NCBI GenBank assembly: GCA_023333565.1
Contig: JAJKFH010000385.1
Coordinates: 2,480,001 to 2,544,000 of the forward strand
DNA: 64,000 nt
DNA from: Puffinus mauretanicus
Taxonomy: Eukaryota > Chordata > Aves > Procellariiformes > Procellariidae
Reading direction: 5' to 3'
The notes under the pieces were generated by a model. That model was not told where the DNA came from and ran no database searches. It saw nothing but the letters and a program-made list of their open reading frames with translations. A program made the translations under genes and the position numbers. Below, one piece after another: positions 1 to 11,639 of this stretch; the stretch's first letter is position 1, and each line of letters starts with the position of its first letter.

Positions 1-1779
1 AGGACAAATGAAAATAAAGCAAGTAGGCAGTGAGAGTAGGTTTTCTCTTTGTAAACCTACTCCTCTATGAGTTACATGTTTAAGCTCACTGGTCATCTGT
101 TCTACTGCTGCTGTCAGGAGAGAGGATGACAAGCACCTTCAATAAATGCTGCTTTTTCTCCCCTCGGTGACTTCTAGGAAATGTAGTCTTATTGAGTGCT
201 AGATGCTTTGATAGCTAAAGTTCAGTGAGATGAATCCTTCCCTTCCTGCTCCCTGCCAAGAGGAAGCAGACCCATGCTGCTGCTCCTCTGCCAAGAAACA
301 GCAGACGTTATGTTTGCCCATATGGAAGCAGCACTCTGAATTCTTGTGCTTGGAAAACATGTGGAATTCCCTTTCTATTAAAAAGCAAAACGAAACAACC
401 TGCTCAGAAATAAGTGGAAGGCTTTTAGGAACGTGGAATAGGTGTTCTTTCCTGGATGCCAGGGACATTTAATGTTCTGTTGGGTCACTATAAATTCCCT
501 TGTCTCGCCAGGTAGTAAAAGCATGCAAAGTACAAAGGGAGAACATAAAGTAATGCTGTATGAATGATCTCAAAATATAACACTGATGAGGAAAAGTAAT
601 ATAAGAAAGGGGATACGGCTGTGATGCTTTGCATTGCTGATAACTTTTCATTGCTGATGTTTGCATAGTAACGGCATCAAATCTTTCAATACTGGACCTA
701 CACCTCCTCTTCCCACCTAGGAATTTTCACTGTATGAGCTGTAAGGCTATGAAAAATCAGGGTCATAATATCCCACTGAGTTTCTGAGTCATCTTATTGT
801 ACTGAAATAAAAGCACTTTAGAAAATACAAGCCATCTGTGATGTTAAATGCAATTATCTGATTTGCCTTAATAAATGCTCACAAATTACTGCCAACCACT
901 TGAATTTTTCAACACTGTTCTGAGTCATTCATAAGCAGGTAAAGGTCATCATGCTAAGACATTATCAACTCTGATCATTATCAAGTTATTATCTGCAATA
1001 ACACAATTGCTTCCATCCAAATCCAGCACATAAAAGATTTTTAAAGAAAGAGGCAGGTTATTTTTTTAGCTCTGACCTTCAGAGGATCACACTAGGTATG
1101 TTATTACACTATACGCAGTATTGATTATTACTTATAACTTCATCCTACTGGCACTGAGGTAGGTGACAAATACTACTTTTGTTAAAGTCAAATCCCAAGC
1201 TCTATGCTCTAGATTCCCCATGGCTGGAGCTTCTGTTCATCGGGAATTCCCCGGATAGGTCCTTTTTTCCATTTGCCCAGTAATTTTGCCCAAGAATGAT
1301 AGGGCCACTGTGATTGTTCAAATTAAATATTCTGGTTGTAAGTGCACTGTGCTCAGGATGTAGCAGCCCTATGTGCATACACAGATCATGTTCTAGACAG
1401 GCTCTGTACAGATGCACATGTCCCACACTGCACAGGTTCATGTGTTTCTCTCTGGGGAGACCCACAAGACCTATGATAATGCTATATAAGACTTTGTTTC
1501 TCAGATGTTATTTACATCTGTAACAAAAGCTACCAATATGAATTTAAAACCTATTTTGCATAAGTGTAAGTGTTTCTAGCTGCCCACCAAGAAGAGTTGC
1601 ATGCGTGTGTTTTACCCAAATCTGAGCACACTGAGGCTCCACAGTACAAACATCAGTGCACGCACCAATCAATGTCTAATGCGTGAGCGTAGCAGGAGTG
1701 GTCTGAATGCTCAGCCAGTAAAAATCAGCATAGAATTGCCAAAATAAGGACCTTATGGAAGCAGAATTGACTTAGTTCC
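1..1779. other. Upstream intergenic sequence, no gene seen
   Basis: AT-rich sequence 5' of the SAMD12 promoter. The open frames here are short, uncorrelated with splice signals and resemble no protein I know. I see no CpG enrichment, RNA gene or clear repeat until the CR1 element that follows. Confidence 0.6.
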
Positions 1780-3378
1780 ACAGCAAACCAGGATCCAGAG
1801 GTCCAGGATCCTCAAAACAGTGGAGAAGAAAATTGTTACAATCGGGAGGAATACAGAGACACTGTTCAAGCACGCAGGGATAGTGTTAAGAAAGCCAAAG
1901 CCCACCTTTGGCTTTGTATCTGGTGAAGGACATGAAGGGCAACAAGAAGAGCTTCTACAGTTATGTCAGCAGCAAATGGAAGACTAAGGAAAATGTGGGC
2001 CCGCTGCTGAATGGGGCAGGGGCCCTATGACAAAGGAAATGGAAAAAGCCAAGGTACTCAATGCCTTCTTCACTTAATCTTTACTGGTAAGATCAGCCTT
2101 CAGGAATCTCAGGCCCCTGAGAGCAGTGGGAAATTCTGCAGCAAGGAAGACATATCCTTGGTGGATGAGGATCAGGTTAAGGAACATTTAACAAACTGAA
2201 CATATATAAACCAACAGGACCTGATGGGTTGCACCCAGCAAGTGCTGAGGGACCTGGCCGACATCATTGCAAGACAACTCTCAATTACCCTTGAAAGCTC
2301 ATGGTAGTTTGGGAAGATTCTTGATGACTGGAATAGAGCAAATGGCACTCCCATCTTCAAGAAGGGCAAGGACGATCTGGAGAACTACAGACCAGTCAGC
2401 CTCGCCTCGACCCTTGTGAAGGTGATGGAGCAATTAATCCTGGAAACCATTTCCCATATTTAGGATGGAAATGCCATTAGGATGGAATCCATGGTCAAAA
2501 TGGATTTACACAGGGGAAATCGTACCTGACTAACCTGAGAGGCTTTTATGATGAAATGACTAGCTTGATGGACAAGCAAGGCTTTCAATACTGTGTCCCA
2601 TAACACCTTCTTAGAAAAACTGATGAAATACAGACTAGATAAGTGGTTGGTGAGGTGGACTGAAAACTTGATATGCTGGGCTCAAAGGGTTGTGATCAGC
2701 AGCACAAAGTCCATTTGGAAGCCAGACACTAATGGTATACTCCAGGGGTCGATACTGGGGCCAATACTGTTCTTTCATCTTCATTAATGATCTACTAGGA
2801 TGATGGGACAGTGCGCACTCTCAGCAAGCGTGCTGATAACACAAAACTGGGAGGAGTGACTGATATACCGGATGGTTGTGCTGCCATTCAGAGGAAACTG
2901 GACAGGCTGGAGAACATGGAGATACTGGAGTATGTACATCAAAGGGCCCTGAAGATGATAAAGGGATCAGAGTATCTCTTGTATGAGGAGAGGCTGAGAG
3001 AACTGGGCCTGTTCAGCTTGTAGAAGAAAAGGCTTGGGGGGGATGTCATCAATGTGCATAAATACTTGAGGAGGGGGAATAAAGAAGATGGAGCCAGACT
3101 CTTCTCAGCAATGGCCAGTGAAAAGAAATGAGGCAATGGCCACAAACTGAAATACAGGAAATTCCATTTCGATGGAGGAAGAAACTGTGAGGAATGATCA
3201 GACACCGGAGCAGGTTGCCCAGAGAGGCTGTGGAGTCTTCACCCTTGGCAATATTCAAACCTGACTGGACATGACCCTGAGCAACCTGCTCTAGTTGCCC
3301 CTGCTCTGAGCAGGAGGTTGGACTAGATGATCTCCAGAACTGCCTTCCAGCCCCAATGACTCTGTGATTCTGTGATTG
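1780..3378 (+). mobile_element. CR1 LINE, degenerate ORF2 and 3' end
   Basis: A decayed chicken-repeat-1 (CR1) non-LTR retrotransposon in + orientation. The left part matches the CR1 ORF2 stretch between endonuclease and reverse transcriptase. The middle (about 2210-2440) matches the reverse transcriptase region that reads roughly 'P-D-G-L-H-P' to 'Y-R-P-V-S-L'. The right end (about 3215-3378) is the conserved CR1 3' tail, ending in short repeats of the ATTCTGTG type near 3365-3378. Frames are broken by stop codons and frameshifts. The catalytic FADD box is altered (about 2828-2842 reads R-A-D-N). Sequence jumps at about 2915 from the region just after FADD to the C-terminal domain, so an internal piece is missing. 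The 5' boundary is approximate; like most CR1 copies it is 5'-truncated. It is a dead copy. Confidence 0.9.
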
Positions 3379-4040
3379 TGAGTTACTGAGAGCACTGAAT
3401 TGTTCCAGCCTACATCAAGTTGCAGTTCAGCAAATAATAGCAGAAGTCAGGATTGTTTAAACAAGTTATCCAACTGTTTGCCAACTGGTCACATGGACCT
3501 GCTATGGTTGATTGTTTCTGGACCTGCTATGGTAGACTCTTTCTCTAGCTCTGTTTACATATACATACTCTATTAGGTATGGTTCTTTCATTTTCTATGA
3601 AGAATGCTTATGTGGTAAGGCTCAGTGATTCACACTCTCCAGTCAAGAGCAAGGAGGGCACTCAATGTTTTACTTTTCGCTGAAGAAAAGGGACCCAAGC
3701 ATTTTTCAGGAAACCATAAGTCTCATTCACTGCTCTCAGATCTCCAGTACAAACTCATCTGAGGCTGTCACTGAAACAGCCAAATTCTGCATTTGGTGAC
3801 ACTACCCTCACTTGCTTGTTCCCACCTCATACTGCCCAATTCCTTGTGCTACCATGTGCGTTTGGGCAGTCACCAGTGAATGAGAGCAGGTAACTAATGG
3901 GGGAAACGTTCAACAGGCTTTGTGCCAGGTTAGTTTTCAGCACAAAGGAAGGCTGTTTGAGGCTAGTGATAGCAGTAGAGAGTAGGAAGGTAAACCACTG
4001 CTTTAGATAGCAGTGCTAGCCCAGGGTAGCTAAAAGTGTT
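3379..4040. other. Intergenic spacer between two CR1 fragments
   Basis: Unique-looking sequence with no supported gene. A 15-bp direct repeat (TGGACCTGCTATGGT at about 3494 and 3521) is the only local structure I noticed. Confidence 0.5.
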
Positions 4041-4345
4041 CATAAGATCACAGGATGATTTAGGGTGGAAGGGACCTCAGGAGGTCTCTAGCGCAACCTC
4101 CTGCTCCAAGCAGGGTCAGGTGTGAGATCAGAGCAGGTTGCTCAGGGCTTCATCCAGATGGGGCTTGGAAATCTCCAAGGATGGTGACTGCAAAACCTCT
4201 CTGAGCAATGAATCTGGGCCAATCCATGACTGTCCTCCTGGTGAAAAAGGTTTTCCTTATACCCAGCCTGAACCTCTCTTTTTTCAGTTTATGCCTAATT
4301 TCTCCCAACCTCCCACCATGCACCACTGTGAAAAGCCTGACTCAA
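4041..4345 (-). mobile_element. CR1 LINE 3'-end fragment
   Basis: Read on the minus strand, this is the 3' terminal segment of a CR1 element. The left edge carries the degenerate terminal repeats and the typical 'gggtggaagggacctcagg' motif, followed by the C-terminal reverse-transcriptase region and 3' UTR in reverse. It is strongly diverged and 5'-truncated, losing similarity to the consensus near 4330-4345. The 114-codon + strand open frame across it is a by-product of the repeat and not a gene. Confidence 0.85.
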
Positions 4346-7300
4346 ACAGCTGTTGTCCAAGGCAGCCACAGCTGTGGCCTATGCGTGCAGCCCCACTGCT
4401 GATTTTGGATTGTCCTGCTGGGCAAGTTGTCACAAACTTGCTTTGGGAGGAAAATGTGTGGCATGTTTCCACGTTTGCATAAAATTTCTCTTTAGTTTAC
4501 CACTAAGGAATGAATGAAATAAACAACTCATCAGATCATTTGGTGACAGCAGAAGTCAGTACCACTCTCTGTGCATGACTTAAGACATAGGTGTTACTGG
4601 AGAGTGGAATTAACCTCACACTTATAACAGGATAGACATTTGTCTATACCGCTGTCCACCCCAGACATGTACAGATCATATTAACCCATCTGCTTCCCTT
4701 CCCCAGTATTCTATCATATGAAATAAAACATAATAAATTCTGTGGATCTTCTGAGTATTTTAACACCCAAATTCCATTTTTTTCCTTGCAGCTAAGAGCA
4801 GAAGACATTGGCTATTTAAGAATATAATTTTTTATTTAAAAAAAAAAAATCGATTACTGAACAGACAGAATAAGAGAAAATACCAGAAATTGCAACAGTA
4901 ATGATAAAATACACCTTGAAGACATTCTATGATCTTTTCTGAGTCTCCTACAGACCCCCAAATGCACTTCCTGTAGTATTATGGATTATCATGCAAGATA
5001 TTTTTGACAATAAGGGAATACAGGTGTGTAAGATAAACAACACTAAAAGTATACTTCAGCAATAGTATAGACAAAGAATATTAAATTATACAATTACACT
5101 ACTACGCTGTTAAAACCTGCTTTTCAATGGTTTAATGACATACTGTTGAAATCATGTTCATTCTTGGTTCATTCTGTGATGGTAGGATTGGATCCACACA
5201 AGCGTAAGAATCTGTTTCTGTGGATCAGAGCATGGAACTTAAGTTTAAACTCGGTTTCTCCCCTTTTCTCAGTATATGCTTAGTTGAGTTATAGAACACC
5301 TTTTTCTCTTCAAATCAAAAGCCTGCAGAACATTAATAACATTAAGTTGGATACTGAAAAAAAAATCAGCAATGAACCCAGCATTTTCTCCCTGTGCCTT
5401 CAGGTATTTGCATGAGACTCAGCAGGTCTTCTCAGGAAATGCCACTTCCTACAGCAAAAAAAAGAAAGCACAGAAACTCCCCACCCTCCTCCTCTCACTC
5501 CAGATCTGGCACCCAATATCCCTGAGGCTGTTTTTCCAGCCATGTGGCTGGCTCTAACAAAGGGAGGGGAATTGGACGGGAATTCTCTACTTACCGCTTT
5601 CACACCTGAATTTCCAGCTACCTCCTACACTGTAGTGTCCATAACATTTCTGCTGAAACTTCCTTGTTTTTCATTACTAAACCAGTGCAGCTCGCGGCCT
5701 AGGGCGTGTGCTGAGAGTGTGCCTGAACCACCGTAAGCCCTTCCCTCTTCCTCTTCCAGCCCTCAGTACTGGCAGAGGTACTGAAGTGGAAAACCCCACT
5801 TCTTCTTCCCCATCAGTATCAAATCTGTATAGTCCTATGCACGTTCCTCCCACACCTTCCCGCAATCTAAACGCACTCATCATCAGTTACCTTTGAAAAA
5901 ACCCACCCATTTCCATGTACTGATTCCCAGCAATAGGCAAGGCAATGCAAGAGTCCAGATACTGAGTGGTTAGGCAGGTGGGATGGTCCTGTGATAGGGC
6001 TACTTCTGTCACACTTGAGCTTGATGACAAACTTTGAATGCTTTTAATCTCACCATCACAGCCTAGGCCCATTCAGCTAAGCGAATCACAGCCAAAAATG
6101 TTCAGTCATGGCTGTGATGCTGTTCACCACCGGAGACACCTGATGCCTGACTTGAGGTCAAAGATTTTCAGATGTTTCTTCCACTGTCCCTGAAAGATGG
6201 CTCTGCGTGTGTGTTTGAGCACCCAAAATAATTCATTGTGTTTGAAAATCCTGGGTCACAACGATATGGCAGAAGTACCCCGCTAACAAGGTCATCAGAT
6301 GAAGATGAGTGAGAATTTCACTATGTTTTACAAAAAGAACTTAAGAGCACAAAGGGATGCTTAAAGCTTAATGACTGTTGAATTTCTGAAAGGTGAAAGG
6401 GGAATAAAAAAGGAAAAATGATGATGGATGATAGTGTACTGAAGTATACAAACCTAACATCTTGTTTAGACTTCAGAACTCTTCTAGTAGAGCTATGGTG
6501 TTGATGGATGTACTTTCATCTAATGTTAGCTGGCAGAAGTCCTACCTAGAAATAATTCGAATGGCTAAGGAGCCTCTGGTCAGTATTGCTTATTTCATCT
6601 GGTGACCTAGGGCAAAGTAGAGCAAATTGACTTTGGCTGTGACAAACCAAGTCTGTTTAAAGGGAGTTTGCTACACTTTTAAGAGAAAGTTAAGAAGAAA
6701 CCTGTCTGGAGAGAGGCAAGGTAAAAAGAGAAGCAAGAAAGCAAGGAAGCGTGATGAGATAGCTCTTTCTGAGCAGAGAAAGCTGGTCTTTTTCTACTCT
6801 ATAATTTAGCAGGGTGTTTTTAGAAAGTTAGCTCACTCTCACTGAAGTTTTGAAAGCTCTGCTCAAAACAGATTGTACTTTACCACAGATTAATTGAATC
6901 AATTTACAGCCTCTTCTCTCTAATGAGTGACATACATTAAATTACAATTTGCCTAGTCTTGACCAGAATTTGAGAAGTTTCTGATGTTTTAGATACTGTT
7001 AAATACTAGGTTTCACTACCTATCATGTAACATTAGGTATCAAACACTACACCTTTTAACATCTGTCACGCCCTATTTGCTATCTAGTCACAGCTGTAAT
7101 TTTGCTGTTCTTCAGCAGGCACAAAGTTGTAATTAAAAACTACAGGGCTGTTTAAAGGGCTTAGTAAAATTGTACTCACTGGGGATGTCCTCAGGGCTCA
7201 CAGCTGAAATGTAGTTACCAGTCAGAAATTCAGCATCCTAACAGGGATAGGACTCCAGCTCTCCACATCCATGCCACTTGAACAATGAGCCTTGATTTAT

Positions 7301-8430
7301 TCACTCTATGGCTTCTAACTTATTCTAACCAAGAAAGCACTGCTTCACACATGCATTAGCCAGGTAATTACTCTAACATAGCTCCAAATATGAGAAAAAA
7401 CTGCTGAAGGTTGTATGTGTGTATTACATATATTTGAAAACTGTGAAATCCAGGAACACCCTATTTTCTTAACAAAAAGTATGTGAATATCAGCCCATTT
7501 CACCCAGTGTATGAGATCAGGTGTGTGATTGTATTGTGCTTGGGAATACCAGCATATCCTCTCAATTGTTATTACTTATAATACACTGTGAGTATGCCTA
7601 CCACTTTGCAAACACGTGAAAGACAAGGCTGCTGCTCCAGGGAGCTTGTATCTTGACTCATATACAACACAAAGGCTAATAGTTCAAATGCATATGAGAG
7701 GAAAGAACAAGTGAAGTCTTCAGGGCAAAGTTGGTAATAGAAGGCTTCAGGAAAGAGTTGGGCTTTAAGGCCATTCTGTATAGGTTCTGGTTTTCCTTCA
7801 TAAAAGAAATAATGAAGACCCCATTTTAATTTAATTACTTTAGATATTTCAAGAATGTCAAAATTCCTGGTGTTTATGAAAACCTTATGCATCTGCACAT
7901 TGTATGTTCTTGCACTCTAATTTGAACTCATGGAGGTTTGTTTTGCAAAAATAACCTGCCACGAATAATACTTACTAGCAGCAATAACCACTGCCAACAA
8001 ACAAAAAGAACACGTGAAAATGTTTTTATGCCCTACCTGTATTTGCCTTTGTATACTTGGTCCCTCTGCTGTTCCTCTCGATTTTAGTAATGACATTGGT
8101 GAGTGAAGGAACTCAGACTCTTTCTGGGTAGGTTAATATTTGTTGATACATTTGAAACAAAAAAATAGGTATTTTTGAAGGAGAAAAATCTTTGAAACTT
8201 AATTTTGATATCTCAAAATGAAACTGAAAAGGGTACAAATCCACAGCCGTTTTTTGGACAACAAACATTTTAGGACAGATCTTGAGGGTGCCAGGTTGTT
8301 TGGCGTAAGATTTGTGAGGAGTTGAAGTAAAGGCTCAGTTACCGTGTCCCTAATTGCCTTCATTTTCTGGATTTTTGGACAGTTTGTCAGAGTTGGACAG
8401 GATAAAGCTGGTGAATGGAGAAAGCCTGAG
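4346..8430. other. Intergenic sequence upstream of SAMD12 promoter
   Basis: AT-rich sequence with short A/T runs (for example near 4838-4849) and no supported gene, RNA or recognisable repeat. Around 5690-5780 it is briefly richer in GC, but I see no promoter logic there. Distal regulatory elements could be present but cannot be called from one sequence. Confidence 0.5.
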
Positions 8431-8910
8431 GCCTCGCTCCGGGGTGAGGTGCTGACGGGAAGTTCCCGATGCTCTCTGTGTGCCTTTCTCCTTCCCTGCG
8501 GAAAACCTCCGGCCGCGCTAGGGAGAGCAGTGGGACGGGCTGGCACCCGAGCCCCCTGGAGCTGCCAGGCTGGAAGTCGCAGGGACTGAAATACCACGAC
8601 AGAAATACCCTGTGCACCTGTGAAACGGCGTATTCTGCTGGCAGGGTACCTGCTCAGCCCCTTCTTCCCACACCTCGTGGTGGTCACCATCCTCCCAGCC
8701 TCCCACAGCCCGACCGACGCCACTGGCCACTGCCTGCGCCCCGCGCCGCTCTCCCTTCTCGGCAGGTAAACGCGGAGGCGTCCGACGCCGCCAAGTCCCC
8801 CCAGAGGCCTGCGGGGCCTCCCCGGCCGTATGGGATGCCGGTGCCTCGGCCAGGCGCTCACAGCCCCCCGGGGATGGCGGGCCTGCGGCAGGCCGGCCGG
8901 CCCGCCCGGG

Positions 8911-8930
8911 ACTACATTTCCCAGGGTGCC
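8911..8930 (+). promoter_or_regulatory. ZNF143/THAP11-type promoter element
   Basis: The sequence ACTACATTTCCCAGGGTGCC matches the long ZNF143 (Staf) binding motif, whose core is ACTACA-N2-TCCCAG-N2-TGC, followed here by GCGG as in many known sites. This motif occurs in CpG-island promoters, often bidirectional ones, close to the start site. It lies about 160 bases upstream of the SAMD12 ATG. Confidence 0.8.
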
Positions 8931-8957
8931 GCGGGGCGGGCGCGCGGCCCCGCCCGC
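8931..8957. promoter_or_regulatory. Paired GC boxes (Sp/KLF sites)
   Basis: GGGGCGGG at 8933-8940 and its reverse-oriented equivalent CCCCGCCCGCC at about 8947-8957 sit immediately downstream of the ZNF143-type motif. Such boxes bind Sp1/KLF factors in TATA-less promoters. Because the region is GC-rich, chance matches are possible. Confidence 0.55.
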
Positions 8958-9017
8958 CTGTCAGCGGGAGCGCTGCAGGTTGATCGCCGCGGCTGCAGAT
9001 GAGCGGAGCCCGCGCGC

Positions 9018-9056
9018 GGGCGGGGGGGCGGCCGGGGCAGCGCCGCCGGGGCTGGG
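9018..9056 (+). other. G-rich 5' UTR segment, possible G-quadruplex
   Basis: Four or more runs of three to seven G with short loops occur in the predicted 5' UTR just upstream of the ATG. This fits a G-quadruplex pattern in DNA or RNA. It may simply reflect CpG-island composition. Confidence 0.4.
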
Positions 9057-9089
9057 TCGGCGGCCGGCGCACTATGCGAGGCCGGGAGG

Positions 9090-9102
9090 ATGGCGGTGGA
9101 AG
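9090..9102 (+). CDS. SAMD12: SAMD12 coding exon 1 (start codon exon)
   Basis: This exon carries the ATG and 13 coding bases (Met-Ala-Val-Glu plus the first base of an Ala codon) and ends at a good donor, G|GTAAGG at 9103, in phase 1. The N-terminus Met-Ala-Val-Glu-Ala agrees with my memory of mammalian SAMD12. The start has a strong Kozak context (A at -3, G at +4), and an in-frame stop at 9000-9002 closes the frame upstream. The split Ala codon is completed by CT at 27918-27919. The exon sits in the middle of the CpG island; its 5' UTR part begins at an undetermined site upstream. Reading through the donor gives a 257-codon open frame, which is intronic GC-rich sequence and not protein. Confidence 0.9.
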
Positions 9103-9164
9103 GTAAGGGCTCCGCGTCCCCTGCCGCCGCCCCCGGGGTCCCTCCCCTGTCTCCTCCCCCGGGC

Positions 9165-9173
9165 ACTCACCTG
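9165..9173 (-). other. Candidate antisense splice donor in CpG island
   Basis: Read on the minus strand, this is CAG|GTGAGT, a full match to the vertebrate donor consensus, inside the CpG island and 63-75 bases beyond exon 1. It could end the first exon of a divergent or antisense non-coding transcript starting within intron 1. From memory, human SAMD12 has an annotated antisense RNA (SAMD12-AS1) near its 5' end. No antisense transcript can be proven here. Confidence 0.35.
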
Positions 9174-11639
9174 CGCCGCGGCGGGGCCGGCCCGGCTCGG
9201 CGGGGAGGGGGGAGGCTGTGCCCGCCGGCGGGGCCTGAGGCGGCGGCGGCGGGGCCGCTCTGCCGCCCGCTGGCACCGGCCTCGCCCGCGGGGCGCCCGG
9301 CCGCCTCCCGTCCCCCTCGGCCCGGCCGCCCCCAGCGCCGCGCCTGCCCCTGGGCCAGGTGGTGCGGGGTCGGGCCGCGGCGGCCCGCGGGAAGGGCGCC
9401 CGCCCGTGGGGACCGGCGGCGGCGGGGGAGGCAGCGGGGGCTGCCCGCGCAGCCTGCGGCAGCGGGAGGCTTCAGTCCGGCAACTTCCCGGCGGGCCCGG
9501 AGGTGCCGCCTCTCCCGGCAGGGGCGGCAGACCTGCGCCGTCTCCCGCCGAAGTGGCCCCGGCGGCCCCGCTCAGCTTGCCGGGTGTCTTCTCCGCCCCG
9601 CCGGCGGTCTCCCGCAGGAGCCGAGGCGCCGCCGTCCCTCCGTGCCGCCCAAATCCCCGACGTGGCCTGAGGCCGTGATACCCACGAAGCTCAAACACCC
9701 CCGGCAGTCCTCCCGCGTGGGCGCAGAGCTGTGGGCGCCGGGGTGTGCTCGGCCCCTCCTTCACCCCGTAGGAGATGCAGAAGCCCAAGGGCCGAGGTGC
9801 CGCGGTCCGGGGGAGACGGGAGCTGTGAGGTGTCCGGCTCCTGGGGAAGTACCCGGTAATTGAGGTGGTGCCTACCAAGAGCTGGAAAGGTGGATGCTTT
9901 GCTGAGGTCTTCCAATAGATGCTGGGGGCTCCTGCGGCAGTCTGACGTTGACTCTGTGTTTCCTTTCCATGGGGCTTTTGGGAAGTTGGAGGAGGGATGC
10001 GACTAGGTGTATGGGAAAAGGCAAATCCACTTTCCTGCTGTCCGCTTCCAAAATTCACTTGTTTTTTTAGTGCTTTAGAGCTAGACATTGAGAATCCTGG
10101 GGTTTGTGTCCCATCTTGCTTTCTTCTATGCCCTTGGGAAAGTTTCAGAAGTCCACAGTATGAAAACCAACCATCTGACCCCTCTCTTATGCTTAATTTG
10201 GGGTATGTTGGGTTTTTTGGCATGCTCGTCTTGAGACTGCCTTGAGCTTTGTTTCTCAGACGTGCTGAGATCTATAGTTCCATCAGAGACCACTTGCTTT
10301 ATTGCTGAAAATCATGCTGAAGCTGTCTTTTGCTGAGTACCCAAGTGAGCCGCGCAAATGACAGTCCAGTAAAAACTTGGGCTTACTGAAGGCACTGGGC
10401 AGCTTAACATCCCTGAAAACCAGCTTCCTAGGCAAACTCAAATAAAGGTAAACAAAACCACTATGTCTCAAAAGGCGTCTGTGTACATCCAAAGTTGTCC
10501 ATCCTAAGCCGTAAGCCTCTCCATGAGTCAAACAGATTTATGCACAGGCTGCTTTACTGAATGGCAGTTTTGAAGACTGTAATGATATAAAGAAGGCAGG
10601 TAGTGGTCCTGAATAAAAACATTGCCTCTTCGGTGGCAAAAACTTAGCAACATGAACTGGGCACGTGTGCCCGGTAGTGGGTAAGTAAGTAAATAGAACG
10701 GACTGCCATGCACCAGATGGTTCATATGCCAGCAGCGACCCGTATTTCAGTGTCTCTAATGTCACCCTCCTTTATTCACTTGAAGTCCTTCTCAGTCTGT
10801 TTGCTAGATCTTTTCAGGTCTGTAATAATTCCTGTCATATCTGCAGTGCCTTCCATCTGAGAATCTCTAAAAGCTTCGTAAATATTAATGAAGGAAAGCT
10901 CTGCTAAAGCTTTGGGAAGCAGTGCCTTTCCCTTCTTCTGAGATGGGGTTTTTTTCCTTAACTCCTCCTTCCCATTTCCTTCCCCCAGGATGCATCCTGG
11001 CTATGTTCTCTCAGAACAGGCTTTCTTGTCTGTATGTTCTGCTTTCCTCCCATTTTGGGTTTTTCTCCCTCAACTTTCTTGCCTTTGCATAATTCTATTA
11101 CCCTTGCACTAGCACAGCAAGATGACTACTTACTTCTTCAGCACAAGTAGCCGTGCGGCTGTGACTGCCTTGTGTGAACATACTATGTGCACATTTAAGG
11201 CCTTTTCTTATCCATCATTTTCTGTTGGAATTATATTTCTTTGTGTGACTGTGCTTAAAAGCATGCTTTTATCTTAACGCATCTTCTGCCGATTGGAGCC
11301 CTGGGTGTGAGCTGTGTTCTTTTCATGAACTATGACTTTTGGCAGGTAACATGTAGCATTACAGCTTCTGTTTGGGAAGCTGAGAGGTTACTTGTCCCTC
11401 ATGGCTCTGGTCACCACAGTGTGTGGATCCTACTCTAGTCAAAAGTAAAGTTGCCGTTGAATCTTCTAAACTGATAGTTTTGTAGAAAAATGCCAATTTT
11501 CTGAACTCAAAATGTCTTGGACTCAGGAAACACAGACTGCTTTTATTTTTTTTTTCTAGTTGTTTGATTTGTTTGTTTTCATCGGAAAAAACATTTTCCT
11601 GGTTTGCTGCTTGGGATCCTGAGAGCATAACCTGCTGTA

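Larger units (their letters stand above)
8999..9102 (+). other. Upstream ORF overlapping the SAMD12 start
   Basis: If transcription starts above 8999, the mRNA has an ATG at 8999-9001 in weak context (C at -3, A at +4). A second ATG in the same frame lies at 9074-9076 with A at -3. This frame is +1 relative to SAMD12. It passes the main ATG, crosses the exon 1/2 junction and stops at TGA 27949-27951 in exon 2 of the spliced mRNA. The uATG overlaps an in-frame stop for the SAMD12 frame (TGA at 9000-9002), which shows the main ORF cannot extend further upstream. Its use depends on the unknown start site. Confidence 0.5.
8430..9860 (+). promoter_or_regulatory. SAMD12: CpG island promoter of SAMD12
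   Basis: CpG dinucleotides become abundant at about 8430, are densest between about 8740 and 9690, and fade by about 9860, in sharp contrast to the AT-rich flanks. The island covers the predicted 5' UTR, exon 1 and the first part of intron 1. There is no TATA box. It contains a ZNF143/THAP11-type element (8911-8930) and GC boxes (8933-8940, 8947-8957), as expected of a broad TATA-less promoter. The start site is probably between about 8930 and 9070 (inference). Long open frames on both strands here (up to 383 codons) are an effect of high GC, which lacks stop codons. Confidence 0.88.

Noticed and set aside
4138..4482. 114-codon plus-strand open frame
   Set aside because: It lies antisense to a degenerate CR1 3' end and is a shadow of the repeat.
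8199..10223. Long open frames on both strands of the CpG island (220, 252, 257, 282 and 383 codons)
   Set aside because: GC-rich sequence has few stop codons. The translations are low-complexity Pro/Arg/Ala/Gly with no family resemblance, and the frames overlap on both strands. Only the 13 bases of SAMD12 exon 1 are supported.
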